Shown: positions 1 through 9,194, numbered from the stretch's first letter. The stretch is 64,000 nucleotides of DNA from Leptospira venezuelensis (GCF_002150035.1 NZ_NETS01000011.1:744001-808000), one strand, 5' to 3'. The notes: generated from the letters alone by a model not told the origin. Made by a program: numbers and translations.

Positions 1-58
1 AAATTTCCGCCCAATACTTGTTATAACAACATAGACGAAAAACTTCTCAAAAATTCTT

Positions 59-1084
59 TCAGAGTTCGGGGTGATCTTTCTTTAATTTTCTTAATTCGCA
101 ATTCTGAAGCCATTCACAGCGAAGACAAAACATATCCTCCGGGTTGTAGTCCGAGGGAGGACATAGATTTGTATTCTCCGCTTGTATGGGCGAAAGAATA
201 TTTTCCTTCTCCCATACATCTGAAATTCCATACAGTTGACTTAAGAGTTCTCTATTTTTCCGAACCTGCGTCTCAAAAGGATCTTCTAAATTTTTTTGGA
301 GAACGACTACTCTTTCCTGGTTTTCTTTAGGCTTCTCCCATCTTCTTACAAAGATCGGAGTTTTTGTTTTTCCTCCGAATTTTTGTAAGCCAAGAAGACT
401 CAATAGACCAAAGACTGCTCCACCTAAATGACCCGAGTTGCTCATCATCCCAAAAAAACTTTGGGACATGACTCCACTGGAGTGGAATTGCATAAGGTAA
501 TAAGCATCTACTGAAAATCCAACACCAATCAAAACCCAAGGAGCAAATTTTGCCCTCACAGGAGGGAATACAAATCTAGCTTCAGGGAACATTAGGCTGA
601 ATGCGGCAAGCACGCCAAACACTCCGCCACTAGCTCCAACTGTTGTAGAATGATAACTATCCCAAATTGAATTTTCAGGAACAAGTCCGGTCTTCCAGCC
701 TATATAAGAAAAAGACAAAACGAAAAGTCCCCCACCTAGTTGGGAGAGAAGATATACACTTAAGAATTTCCAACCGCCAATATATCTGCAAAGCCAGAAA
801 CCGACTGTGAATAGTCCGAACATATTCATTCCGATATGAATGAGAGAAGAGAAAAAATCTCCCCCTACCACGTGTAGGAATCCGTAAGTGAATATCTGCC
901 AGTACATTTTCTTTTCGATGACTAGGCTTGGGTTCAATCCGAAAAAATAAGTAATAATTCCTCGTCCGCCTTCCAACAACAGAAGTACCCAGACGAAAAT
1001 ATTGAAGAATAAGACCAGATTCAGCGGGTGAATCAGTGAGAATCCGAAAAGCTTCGGACCTGAGGTCGGATTTCTCTTTGCCAT
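59..1084 (-). CDS. Rhomboid-family intramembrane serine protease
   Basis: Predicted polytopic inner-membrane protease of 341 residues that would cleave single-pass membrane proteins within the bilayer. The rhomboid signatures are all visible: an HxxxN pair (H83, N87) in the second core helix, the nucleophile motif GASGG with Ser152, and the partner histidine in NSGHLGG (His219). About six hydrophobic segments span residues 20-235. The C-terminal 100 residues form a soluble, charged tail ending in a small cluster of cysteines (CPPSDYNPEDMFCLRCEW and a later NC), which could bind a metal; that is inference. It is transcribed away from mtnA, with about 160 bp between the two starts. Family assignment is firm; the substrate is unknown. 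Confidence 0.9.
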   Translation of the reverse strand: MAKRNPTSGPKLFGFSLIHPLNLVLFFNIFVWVLLLLEGGRGIITYFFGLNPSLVIEKKMYWQIFTYGFLHVVGGDFFSSLIHIGMNMFGLFTVGFWLCRYIGGWKFLSVYLLSQLGGGLFVLSFSYIGWKTGLVPENSIWDSYHSTTVGASGGVFGVLAAFSLMFPEARFVFPPVRAKFAPWVLIGVGFSVDAYYLMQFHSSGVMSQSFFGMMSNSGHLGGAVFGLLSLLGLQKFGGKTKTPIFVRRWEKPKENQERVVVLQKNLEDPFETQVRKNRELLSQLYGISDVWEKENILSPIQAENTNLCPPSDYNPEDMFCLRCEWLQNCELRKLKKDHPEL

Positions 1085-1128
1085 TATGTAAGGATTAAAG
1101 GTACTGGTATCCTAGTCAAGTAGGCAAA

Positions 1129-1182
1129 GCCGGGGCGGGATCTGCCCCGGTTCGTCCTCATCCGCCGGGGAGTCGGTGGATG
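1129..1182 (+). promoter_or_regulatory. Two adjacent GC-rich hairpins in the mtnA leader
   Basis: Two strong stem-loops lie 65-120 nt upstream of the mtnA start. Stem 1 pairs CCGGGGC (1130-1136) with GCCCCGG (1144-1150). Stem 2 pairs CATCCGCC (1159-1166) with GGTGGATG (1175-1182), with one G-T wobble. The loop and stem of hairpin 2 contain CCGGGG (1165-1170), which could instead pair with CCCCGG of stem 1, so the two folds can compete. Neither stem is followed by a T run on the plus strand. Whether this is a riboswitch, an attenuator or simply part of the divergent promoter region is not settled by sequence. Confidence 0.4.
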
Positions 1183-1246
1183 ATTTCAATCACAGTTTTA
1201 TCATCGAAAAAACGAAAGGCCTGCTTTAGCCTCGGAGAGTAAAAAA

Positions 1247-2326
1247 ATGAAAAAAGAGAACTTAAGGCCGATTTTTTGGGAGAAAGGAGGACTAAAACTT
1301 TTAGACCAAAGACAAATCCCAGGTAAAAAAGAATGGTTCACTGCTAAAAACTCCGAGGATACAATTTTCGCCATTAAAGAAATGGTGGTACGGGGCGCTC
1401 CAGCAATCGCCATCACCGGGTTATTCGGTGCAGTTTTAGAATTTAATAAATTTTCTAAAAAACCCGATTACCAAGAATTCCAATCCATACTTTCCAAAAT
1501 TTTAGAATCCAGACCTACCGCAGTAAATCTTCGCAGGGCATTTGAAGAACTCTCTTCTATTTTTCCTAAAGAAAAATATGATAATGTGTCCTTGTCGGAA
1601 CTCCAACAAAAGTCGGAAGAATTCGCGATCCATGTTTTCGAAGAAGATATTCGAAACAATTTAGCATTAGCAAAGAATGGAGTGGGACTTTTTCCTCCTT
1701 CTCCTTCTAAACTTAAAATTATTACCCATTGTAATACTGGAGCACTCGCAACCGCAGGTCACGGAACAGCATTAGGAGTCATCAGATCCCTGAAAGATGC
1801 CGGACATGATCTTACTGTATACGCAGATGAGACCCGTCCTTACCTGCAAGGCGCCAGACTAACTGCCTGGGAATTGATGGAAGAAGGGATCGAAAATTAT
1901 CTGATCACAGACAGCATGGCCGGCTGGCTAATGTCCTCCCAAAAAATAGACGCAGTCATCGTGGGAGTAGACAGAGTAGCTGCTAACGGCGATTCTGCGA
2001 ATAAGATTGGAACCTACCCTTTGGCAGTTTTAGCAAAACACCATGGTGTGCCTTTTTATATTGCTGCCACAGAAAAAAGTTTTGATTTCAAAATTACAGA
2101 CGGTTCCCAGATCCCAATAGAGATGAGAACACAAGACGAGGTAACTCGTTTGAACTTTTTGAAAAATGAAAAAGGAGAAGCTATTCTTGCAGAAGGTGTG
2201 ATTGCACCAGTAGGAGTAAAAGCACTCAATCCTTCCTTTGACGTTACTCCTGCAAGTCTAATCAAAGCATTTATCACGGAGAAAGGAATTGTTCCTCCGG
2301 ATAAGATCAAAGATTTTTTCGGCTGA
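1247..2326 (+). CDS. mtnA: S-methyl-5-thioribose-1-phosphate isomerase
   Basis: Methionine-salvage enzyme converting 5-methylthioribose 1-phosphate to 5-methylthioribulose 1-phosphate in the cytoplasm. The 359-residue protein has the family's usual length and motifs: RGAPAIAI near residue 49, HCNTGALAT carrying catalytic Cys162, ETRPYLQGARLTAWEL around 195-210, and GVDRVAANGDSANKIG carrying catalytic Asp242. The related eIF2B-alpha family lacks the Cys/Asp combination, so the isomerase call is well supported. A GGAGAG ribosome-binding site lies about 7 bases before the ATG. No other methionine-salvage gene is in the window. Its stop abuts the stop of the convergent FapA-type gene with no spacer. 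Confidence 0.95.
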   Translation: MKKENLRPIFWEKGGLKLLDQRQIPGKKEWFTAKNSEDTIFAIKEMVVRGAPAIAITGLFGAVLEFNKFSKKPDYQEFQSILSKILESRPTAVNLRRAFEELSSIFPKEKYDNVSLSELQQKSEEFAIHVFEEDIRNNLALAKNGVGLFPPSPSKLKIITHCNTGALATAGHGTALGVIRSLKDAGHDLTVYADETRPYLQGARLTAWELMEEGIENYLITDSMAGWLMSSQKIDAVIVGVDRVAANGDSANKIGTYPLAVLAKHHGVPFYIAATEKSFDFKITDGSQIPIEMRTQDEVTRLNFLKNEKGEAILAEGVIAPVGVKALNPSFDVTPASLIKAFITEKGIVPPDKIKDFFG

Positions 2327-3817
2327 TCACTTTTGAGGCTTAATAGCTACCATGGCAGCTTTATCCTGCCCTGGTTGGAAACGCATCATAAATGCAGACT
2401 GGAATTTTTCGACTTTCTCCACCTGTCTTCTGTACTTGATGATACTTCCCTTATAAGAGCCTTTGCGAACCACGAGCTGAACTTCTCCAGGATTAAATCT
2501 AGAAGACTTTAATGCTTCCAGTTTTTGTTTCACGAGTTCTATGAACTTATTCTGCTTATTGTATTCTTCGAAGACCTTACGATAACCTTCTTTTTTATCT
2601 TCAGGTATTTGGCCTCTGGATCTTTGGACCATCTGTTTGATTTGTTGAACCTTAGGAAGTACCTTTTCTATTTCCTTTTCTGCAACTTGGAGACGTTTAG
2701 TTAGATCTTGAAAACTTTTCTCGTTCCTAAAATGAAATCCGAGTTCCACAGTTACATCTAATTCTGCCTGAGAACCTAAAGTTGCACAGGTCAGACCCAT
2801 ATAAGTAGAAACGGTAGAAGATACCAAGTTTCCACTGGATCCATTTAAGATCACATTTCCTAAGGAATGGATCTTGGAGTTAAGAATAAAACCTTCTACA
2901 ATGACATCTCCATCTACTTCTATCTCTGCGTTCTCAATGAACTTAGCATAAAGATGTCCGCCAATCTTGATCACATTCTTTCCATCACCTTTGATACCAC
3001 CGCTGACCTCTAAGTCACGAGCGATGACCAAATCCGAAGTCTCCACATTCCCTTTTACCATCAAGTTCCCTTGGGTCTTGATAGAGGTAGCGGCTTCTAC
3101 ATCTCCTTTTACTAAAACGTTTCCATCGTAATTGATGTTTCCGGTTCCGAGCCCAACGTTGGAATCGATCTGCAATTCTTGAGAAACAGTGATGGAAGAT
3201 TCGGTAGAGAAGATTGCACCATTGCAAGTAGCAAAATATTCAACCAAAGGTTTGTTCTCTTGGACTAAACCCTTCTCTTGTACATTCTTGCCAATAGTAA
3301 GTTTGGGTCTTCTGATTGGAGGAGGAGAGATCGGTTTTCCGAAAACATCCATACCAGGTTTGCCAGGGATCCCTTCGAATAGAGTTGCAAGCTTCTCGCC
3401 TGCTTTTACATAAATATACCTTTCAATATTTCTATAATCAGCGTGTCCGTCCTCGCCGATCTTGACCCTTTGAGCCTGGGGATGATAGAATTTCACCCAA
3501 CCGTCCTCACCTTTGACTGGAGGGAAACCCTGGGCAACCACGAAAGAAATAGGAGAAAAATCCATCCGAGATGTGGATGATTGTAACTGTTTTAAAGCAC
3601 CGTAGATATTATCCCCAATGATACGATCTTGGGAAATATCCTTATTATGAAGATATTCGATAACAATGCTAGTGGAAAGAGCCCTTCCCTTGATCATCCC
3701 AGGACGAATCGTTAGATCGGCGCCCAGATTATCCGAACTGATCTTAAGAGAGAATACACTCTCCCAGCTTGTCTCTTGATCTGATACACCCGAAGTTTGC
3801 TCTGTACTCACAACCAT
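2327..3817 (-). CDS. FapA/DUF342-family protein (flagellar-assembly/polymerising beta-helix type)
   Basis: A 496-residue cytoplasmic protein of the DUF342/FapA family. The N-terminal half (about 10-180) resembles the FapA N-terminal domain, including the GIPGKPGMDVFGKPI motif near 145-160. The middle (about 190-340) is a run of short beta repeats such as GNINYDGNVLVKGDVEAATS, consistent with the right-handed beta-helix of polymer-forming proteins. A coiled coil (about 375-450) follows. Family members are often found with motility or chemotaxis genes, but their molecular role is unclear. It is transcribed alone, toward mtnA, and the two stop codons are directly adjacent. Confidence 0.75.
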   Translation of the reverse strand: MVVSTEQTSGVSDQETSWESVFSLKISSDNLGADLTIRPGMIKGRALSTSIVIEYLHNKDISQDRIIGDNIYGALKQLQSSTSRMDFSPISFVVAQGFPPVKGEDGWVKFYHPQAQRVKIGEDGHADYRNIERYIYVKAGEKLATLFEGIPGKPGMDVFGKPISPPPIRRPKLTIGKNVQEKGLVQENKPLVEYFATCNGAIFSTESSITVSQELQIDSNVGLGTGNINYDGNVLVKGDVEAATSIKTQGNLMVKGNVETSDLVIARDLEVSGGIKGDGKNVIKIGGHLYAKFIENAEIEVDGDVIVEGFILNSKIHSLGNVILNGSSGNLVSSTVSTYMGLTCATLGSQAELDVTVELGFHFRNEKSFQDLTKRLQVAEKEIEKVLPKVQQIKQMVQRSRGQIPEDKKEGYRKVFEEYNKQNKFIELVKQKLEALKSSRFNPGEVQLVVRKGSYKGSIIKYRRQVEKVEKFQSAFMMRFQPGQDKAAMVAIKPQK

Positions 3818-4071
3818 ACTACCTAGCTAACAATTCAATAAGAAGTTTCCTCCGCCTTTTTTTATCACGGAAGAAATCCATTCTCGGAACCTTTTAAAAG
3901 ATCCGAAAAAGATCGTATTTGAACCCCGCCGGTTATTCCTTTTCGCGTTTTTAACGATAGACCACTATAACCTTTTGCTCCGAATATACAAGAGTCCGGA
4001 GCCCAAAAAAAAGACACAAGGGGCCTATCTCTAAGGACGGAATATTTTCAGAAAATATAACGTAAACAATA

Positions 4072-5097
4072 TTAGAGACCGGAATTTTTTAGAAAAAATC
4101 CCCAGAGTCCAGCAAGCTTCGGGATCTCACCTAATTGAGTATAAAACGGAAGATGGTCCCCATGAGTGATCAATTTAGACCTTAAGATCACTTTCCTCCC
4201 TCCTTTATCGTTCCCTAACGAATCAAATAATTGCGCTGATTCGTCCGGAGAGATCACTGGATCGTCCGATCCATGCAATAATGCAATAGGTGCCCTCCAT
4301 TCAGCTAGAAAGTTCTTAGGAGAATTGTGTAAAATGAAGTTAGGCGGCAATACGGATAGAATAGGCTCTACTAAGCTCATTCTGAAGCCTGGATCGGATT
4401 GGACACAGTATACGAAATCCTTTTCCTTCTGGTTTAGCTTTTCCAGAAGTTTGGGGGACTTCTCATCTTCTCCCGTTCTTTTTAAGCCGTTGTCCAAGGC
4501 TGCCTCGAAATAGAATTCTTCTAATTTGGAAAGTTTAGGTCGGAGCTTTGAAATATAATTATAAAGTAAAACATGAACCGCATAAGGCTCTATATCGTAA
4601 TTGGATAGAATGAATGGAAGCGTGTCAGCAAAGTCAGAATATGTTCCAACAAGTAGAGCAGATTTTAGATTCTTCTGCTCTTCCTTTCCAGACAAAGCCA
4701 CCATTCCCATTCCTGCGGAGAAGCTTGCTGATAAGAAGGAGATTGCCTGGCCTTCTATCCTCACTATCTCTTGGAATAAAGCTCTAATATTCGGGACTGT
4801 GTCGACAGAGATCTCAAGACCTTTCACTTCTGAAAGTTCAGGAAGATATACAGTTGCACCCGTATTCTTAAGATGTTTCGCAAGAGTGAGAATTCTTGGA
4901 TCATCAATCCCTCTATTACTCATCCCATGTTGTAAGTAAATCACAGGAGAATTTTTGGGTCCTGGAAAAATTTTGGTCCTGAAGGAAGGCTTCTTAGAAA
5001 CCTTTAAATTTTCTTCTCTGATTTCGGAATCAGGAGAATCTATCATGTCTGCGTATTTGAGTAAGAATGGGAGTCCCTGGAAAGAGTGTTGAATCAT
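4072..5097 (-). CDS. Alpha/beta-hydrolase family protein
   Basis: A 341-residue predicted soluble hydrolase. The strand-turn segment PVIYLQHGMSNRG (about 50-62) is the oxyanion-loop HG region. LSASFSAGMGMVAL (about 123-136) is the nucleophile elbow with Ser in SFSAG. LLHGSDDPVISPDES (about 273-287) supplies the acidic residue, and THGDHLPFY (about 311-319) is the likely catalytic histidine. These fit a serine esterase/lipase-type triad. The substrate is not predictable. It is last in a minus-strand unit, 23 bp after the CheX-like gene, and is probably co-transcribed with that gene and the degenerate GGDEF gene. Confidence 0.75.
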   Translation of the reverse strand: MIQHSFQGLPFLLKYADMIDSPDSEIREENLKVSKKPSFRTKIFPGPKNSPVIYLQHGMSNRGIDDPRILTLAKHLKNTGATVYLPELSEVKGLEISVDTVPNIRALFQEIVRIEGQAISFLSASFSAGMGMVALSGKEEQKNLKSALLVGTYSDFADTLPFILSNYDIEPYAVHVLLYNYISKLRPKLSKLEEFYFEAALDNGLKRTGEDEKSPKLLEKLNQKEKDFVYCVQSDPGFRMSLVEPILSVLPPNFILHNSPKNFLAEWRAPIALLHGSDDPVISPDESAQLFDSLGNDKGGRKVILRSKLITHGDHLPFYTQLGEIPKLAGLWGFFLKNSGL

Positions 5098-5120
5098 GCT
5101 AAGGAAGCCTTTTTTCTATA

Positions 5121-5633
5121 TTAGTATTTTTGCATCAGAAGAATGAGATAGATCCTACCCAAATATTCTTTGGCATCCTCGTCTTTTAAAAAATATATCA
5201 AAATGTACTGTCTTAAATTTTCCAGATCGATCGGGACCAATTTATTGTTCAGATTTTCAGGAGGAAGAATATCTATTTGGAATCTTCCCAATTTCATTTC
5301 GGAGATGAGTTCAGCGCAAATCTGGTTGGCAAATTCTAACATGATAGAAGCAGCATGACTACGGATCGTAGGATCAATATGAAAGGACCTGGCGATTTTG
5401 GGGAGAAGTTTGAGTTTAGTATAACCATCCATTGCAAGAAAAAGCCTCCCCTTTGCTTCTCCTTGAAAATCCACCGCAGTACAATTCTCGTAACATAGAC
5501 CTTCATTTTTAGAAGGACCAAATGCTTCTCTTACAGCTTGAACTCCCAAGTTTTTTTCCAAAAACTCAGGGAAGATCTGAGAAATTGTAAGTATGAATTT
5601 TTCATCCAATAAAGGATCTATGTTCAAAGACAT
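5121..5633 (-). CDS. CheX-like chemotaxis phosphatase domain protein
   Basis: A 170-residue single-domain protein resembling CheX/CheC. The helix MLEFANQICAELISEM contains the ExxN signature (Glu100, Asn103), which in the CheX family positions water for dephosphorylation of CheY-P. It is preceded by a family-like strand region (GEAKGRLFLAMDG, 58-70). CheX proteins usually carry two ExxN helices or act as dimers; only one copy is obvious here. Its ATG overlaps the end of the upstream GGDEF-like gene by 10 bp, so the two are translationally coupled. A role in dephosphorylating a receiver domain is inferred from family membership. Confidence 0.65.
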   Translation of the reverse strand: MSLNIDPLLDEKFILTISQIFPEFLEKNLGVQAVREAFGPSKNEGLCYENCTAVDFQGEAKGRLFLAMDGYTKLKLLPKIARSFHIDPTIRSHAASIMLEFANQICAELISEMKLGRFQIDILPPENLNNKLVPIDLENLRQYILIYFLKDEDAKEYLGRIYLILLMQKY

Positions 5634-6724
5634 ACTAAACGATTCGGTCCCTCTTCTTTAGAAGAATGTAATGCTTTTTTGGCTCTCGGTTCCCATTCAG
5701 AATCGTTTTTTCTGACTCGAATAGAAGCACCGATATTGAGCCTGGTCTTATCTGGACCTAAAAATTCCATAAGTCCTGAAAGTGAGTTTTGGAATTTTAT
5801 CCAATCTTCCGCATTAAAGAAAGTAGCTAAACGATTCTTTCGGATACGATAGATGGAAGAATTTTCTCCAAATCTGGACTTCCACCAATTCCCAAAACTT
5901 TTGAAATCGGAGACCAAATCACCGTCTGACTCGAATTCCATAAAAACCAGGATTTTGGTATCTTCTCCCTCATATTTTTCCCTTTCCAAATGTTGGGAAA
6001 ATATCGGGTAGGAATTCCAGCCAGTCTCTCCATCCTGAGATTCTCCAGCAAGAACAAGCCCTTCTACAAGTTTATCCAATCTCAAAGAAATTTCATCAAG
6101 GGAGAATTCAGAAGGCGAAGAAGAAGTTTGTCTGACTTCTCCCAGAGAAAATGAATCCCATTCCAGTTTCCAAATGATTGCTCCCTCTTTAGGTTCAGAT
6201 GACCTTTTTCTTTCGGATGGAAATATTGAAATACTTCCAGTCTTACTAGCTACAGTTTGTAGATCTCCTTTCGAATCGTGGAGCAATATTTCCCAGTATT
6301 CTTCGCCTGTTTGGATAGAATCTAAGAATGATTTTACTGCTTCGTAGGTTTTTCCGCGAACAGGAAAGAAGAAGGATTGAAAGGGAGCTTTTGTCTCCTT
6401 AGGAACTTCTTCCGTATAAGCAAAACTTTGTTCTCGGGAGATGGTAGGAACACCTTCCTCTAAATGACTCTTTTCGGAGACAACTTCCTTATGGACTTCG
6501 GGAACTTCTTCCGTTGAAACTGATTGGAAGAATGGAACTTCGACTTCTGATCCCTTCTCTTCTCTTTTATCCATTGTAGTATGAACTACATAACCAAAAA
6601 GGGAAAGAAGGCAGAATGAGATCCCACCTAAGGCCAATACTTCCCCATCTATCCAGGTGGAAAGAGAAGCGGAAGCGATTGGAAAAACTTCTGAAATTGG
6701 AAAAAAATCGGGGAAAAATTGCAT
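5624..6724 (-). CDS. Membrane-anchored protein with degenerate GGDEF domain
   Basis: A 366-residue protein with one predicted transmembrane helix (about 29-48), a charged linker, and a C-terminal region with GGDEF-domain architecture. The tail RAKKALHSSKEEGPNRLVCL matches the usual end of diguanylate cyclases, and TRLNIGASIRV matches the preceding strand. At the place where GGDEF should sit, the sequence reads YRIRKNRLATFF, so GGDEF is replaced by RKNRL (295-299). Catalysis is therefore unlikely. If the assignment is right, the domain is a structural or sensing module. It is the first gene of a coupled unit with a CheX-like gene. Homology is judged by eye and should be treated as moderate. 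Confidence 0.5.
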   Translation of the reverse strand: MQFFPDFFPISEVFPIASASLSTWIDGEVLALGGISFCLLSLFGYVVHTTMDKREEKGSEVEVPFFQSVSTEEVPEVHKEVVSEKSHLEEGVPTISREQSFAYTEEVPKETKAPFQSFFFPVRGKTYEAVKSFLDSIQTGEEYWEILLHDSKGDLQTVASKTGSISIFPSERKRSSEPKEGAIIWKLEWDSFSLGEVRQTSSSPSEFSLDEISLRLDKLVEGLVLAGESQDGETGWNSYPIFSQHLEREKYEGEDTKILVFMEFESDGDLVSDFKSFGNWWKSRFGENSSIYRIRKNRLATFFNAEDWIKFQNSLSGLMEFLGPDKTRLNIGASIRVRKNDSEWEPRAKKALHSSKEEGPNRLVCL

Positions 6725-6791
6725 TTTGTAAACTTCAGTTCCGTTACTATATCTAACGGGTTTTTCCCGGTCCGGCTCAAACGATTTTTCT

Positions 6792-7532
6792 ATGAAACTC
6801 TACTCGGAACTGGCAGAATATTACTTCGATATAGAAAAGAACGCTCGAAAATTCGAGATGGAGACCCAGTTTATAGATAGGCTTTTCCGAAAACACAGGG
6901 TCCGAAATATTTTGGATCTAGGTTGTGGGACCGGAGAGCATGTCACCCATTTCCAAAGTCTTGGATACAAATCCCGCGGAGTCGATTCCTCCATCAAAAT
7001 GATAGAGGTGGCCAAAAAAAGATATTCCCATTGCAAATTCGAAGTTGGTGCAATGCAATCTTATAAATCCCAGGAAAAATGGGACGCGATCATTAGTTTA
7101 TTCGGTTCCTTTAATTATTTATTATCTAATGAAGAAGTAGAAGCAGCGCTTAAAAATCTGGAGCTGAACTTGAAACCTGCAGGTATAGCAGTTTTAGAAG
7201 TTTGGAATGCAGAACCTCTGCGCAAGATCAAAAGAAAAGCAATCGGCCCAGTCGCTCAAATCAAAGCCAAAAACACAACCATACAAAGAAACAGAGGATT
7301 TCGTCTAGTAAGGGCAGACCAATCAACAGTTGTAGAAGTAAATTATATCTATAATCTGAACGCAAAAGAGATTAAAGATAAACATTTGATGCGAGCCTAC
7401 TTCCTAGTAGAACTCCAACGAATGCTCGCAAAACACAGGATGGAGATCCTACATGTTTACTCCAATTATAATGAAGTAAAATTCAAAAGTAATGCGAGTA
7501 GAATGATCCTGGTTTTAAAGAAGAAAGTGTAG
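6792..7532 (+). CDS. Class I SAM-dependent methyltransferase
   Basis: A 246-residue cytoplasmic protein with the Rossmann methyltransferase motifs. Motif I is NILDLGCGTGEHVTHF (about 39-54), followed by the acidic GVDSSIKMIE (motif II) and WDAIISLFGSFNYL (motif IV region, about 95-108). The architecture and length fit small-molecule or quinone-type methyltransferases of the Methyltransf_25 kind. No substrate can be assigned. It is divergent from the GGDEF-like gene, with 67 bp between the starts. The stop codon TAG lies inside a copy of the TGTWGGANNTCCWACA repeat. Confidence 0.85.
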   Translation: MKLYSELAEYYFDIEKNARKFEMETQFIDRLFRKHRVRNILDLGCGTGEHVTHFQSLGYKSRGVDSSIKMIEVAKKRYSHCKFEVGAMQSYKSQEKWDAIISLFGSFNYLLSNEEVEAALKNLELNLKPAGIAVLEVWNAEPLRKIKRKAIGPVAQIKAKNTTIQRNRGFRLVRADQSTVVEVNYIYNLNAKEIKDKHLMRAYFLVELQRMLAKHRMEILHVYSNYNEVKFKSNASRMILVLKKKV

Positions 7533-7708
7533 GAACTCCAACAAGTTTGCAAAAATAATCTAATTGCCAAGAGTCACATTTTGTGATAACTCCATCAGGT
7601 ACCACCGACCGGCCCCCACCCTAAGCGGGCGGGGACAAACTTAAATTCACGTTGGAACTCCAACAAATCTTTCCTCTGTGCTCTCCGTTGAGCTCCGTGC
7701 GAAAAAAC
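7528..7708. repeat. Intergenic repeat element copy 1 (two dyad cores plus CTCTGTG arm)
   Basis: Two copies of the dyad core occur here in the same orientation: TGTAGGAACTCCAACA at 7528-7543 and GTTGGAACTCCAACA at 7651-7665. The second is followed by an arm (about 7673-7702) that matches the reverse complement of an arm seen at 36747-36776. Between the cores lies a GC-rich hairpin near 7611-7634 (GGCCCCCACCC facing GGGCGGGG). No open reading frame worth calling is present between the methyltransferase stop and lpdA at 7770. Confidence 0.5.
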
Positions 7709-7769
7709 TTAGAAAATCTTCTTCCCAGAGTCAGAATAAAAATCCAAAATTGCCATCCGGAGGAATGAG

Positions 7770-9188
7770 ATGGCGGAAAACTACGACCTGACTGTGATCG
7801 GCGGAGGCCCTGGAGGATATGTGGCCGCCATTCGAGCTGCCCAACTCGGATTGAACGTATGTCTAGTTGAAAAAGAAAAACTCGGCGGAGTATGTTTAAA
7901 CTGGGGTTGTATTCCAACAAAAGCGCTTTTAGAATCCGCACATTTATTAGAGTCCATTCGTAAATCCGAATCCTTTGGCCTGAAAGTTGAAAAAGCCTCT
8001 CCTGATTTTCCAAATATTATCAAACGTTCCAGAGGTGTTGCAGACACAATGTCTAACGGTGTCGAATTCTTAATGAAGAAGAATAAGATTTCCGTAAAGA
8101 AAGGAAATGCCGTTTTCAAAGACAAAAATACGATCTGGCTTCCGGATACTTCTAAGGAAGAGATCCAATCCGAATATTTTATCATAGCAACAGGTGCAAG
8201 ACCAAAAGAATTTCCAGGACTTCCATTCGATGGGGAGAAGGTTCTCTCGAGTAAACATGCAATGTTACAGAACTCCCCTCCTAAAACATTGGCTGTTATC
8301 GGTGCAGGAGCTATAGGAATTGAATTTGCGGACTTCTACTCTAGCATGGGAACCCAAGTAACAATCGTAGAGATGCAGGACAAAATCCTTCCATTAGAGG
8401 ATTCTGAAATATCTAACTTACTAAATCGTTCCTTCGTAAAAAGAGGCATCCAAATCCTTACAAGTGTAGGAGTTTCAGAACCAAAACTAGAATCAGATGG
8501 AGTTTCTATTCTTCTAAAAGGAGAAGGAATAGCACCAGAAGGTGAAAGAAGAAAGTTTGATAAGGTACTCGTTGCTATAGGTGTTACTCCAAATACGGAG
8601 GACATACACTTGGAAGAGATTGGAGTATTCCTTCAAAAAGGATTTATTAAAGTAGATTCTAAATTTAAAACCAAGGTCTCGAATATCTACGCGATCGGAG
8701 ATTGTATTGGAGCACCGTTACTTGCCCATGTGGCTTCTACAGAAGGAGTTAAAGCGGCAGAAGCAATCTCCATCCAAAACAAAAATCCACATGGATTAGT
8801 TTTTGAACCTTTGGATTATCTCAAGATCCCTGCTTGCACTTACTGCCATCCTGAAGTTGCCTCGGTAGGTTTAAAGGAAGAAGAAGCCAAAAAATCAGGT
8901 ATCGACGTTGTAGTAGGAAAATTTCCATTTAGAGCAAACGGTAGAGCGCAAGCCCTAGGCGAAGTTGAAGGAATGGTAAAACTAGTAGCCGATCGAAAAA
9001 CGGGTGAAGTATTAGGAGCTCATCTAATAGGCCCCAATGTTACCGAAATTTTAGGAGAGATCAATTTAGGTATGGGATCCGAACTGACTCTAAAAGAAAT
9101 TGCAGGAAGAATTCATGCCCATCCTACACTTTCAGAATCCGTAATGGAAGCCGCAGCGCAAGCTTTAGGAGAGGCGATTAATATCTAA
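7770..9188 (+). CDS. lpdA: Dihydrolipoyl dehydrogenase (E3)
   Basis: FAD/NAD-dependent disulfide oxidoreductase of 472 residues that reoxidises dihydrolipoamide in 2-oxoacid dehydrogenase complexes or the glycine cleavage system. The FAD fingerprint GGGPGGYVAA lies at 11-20. The redox disulfide motif GGVCLNWGCIPTK holds Cys42 and Cys47. The NAD fingerprint GAGAIGIEFADFYSSMG lies near 175-190. IYAIGDCIG is the second FAD motif, and HAHPTLSES near 450-458 holds the catalytic His-Glu dyad. These features separate it from mercuric and glutathione reductases. No E1 or E2 gene is nearby, so the partner complex is unknown. A GGAGG Shine-Dalgarno sequence supports the ATG. Confidence 0.95.
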   Translation: MAENYDLTVIGGGPGGYVAAIRAAQLGLNVCLVEKEKLGGVCLNWGCIPTKALLESAHLLESIRKSESFGLKVEKASPDFPNIIKRSRGVADTMSNGVEFLMKKNKISVKKGNAVFKDKNTIWLPDTSKEEIQSEYFIIATGARPKEFPGLPFDGEKVLSSKHAMLQNSPPKTLAVIGAGAIGIEFADFYSSMGTQVTIVEMQDKILPLEDSEISNLLNRSFVKRGIQILTSVGVSEPKLESDGVSILLKGEGIAPEGERRKFDKVLVAIGVTPNTEDIHLEEIGVFLQKGFIKVDSKFKTKVSNIYAIGDCIGAPLLAHVASTEGVKAAEAISIQNKNPHGLVFEPLDYLKIPACTYCHPEVASVGLKEEEAKKSGIDVVVGKFPFRANGRAQALGEVEGMVKLVADRKTGEVLGAHLIGPNVTEILGEINLGMGSELTLKEIAGRIHAHPTLSESVMEAAAQALGEAINI

Positions 9189-9194
9189 CTAGGC

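Noticed and set aside
3976..4010. GCTCCG...CGGAGC stem followed by A-run
   Set aside because: For minus-strand genes the A-run is on the wrong side, so it cannot be an intrinsic terminator for the hydrolase gene.
7533..7769. 130-codon minus-strand frame and tRNA-like elements in this gap
   Set aside because: The frame is made of repeat and lpdA antisense DNA, and no cloverleaf could be drawn.
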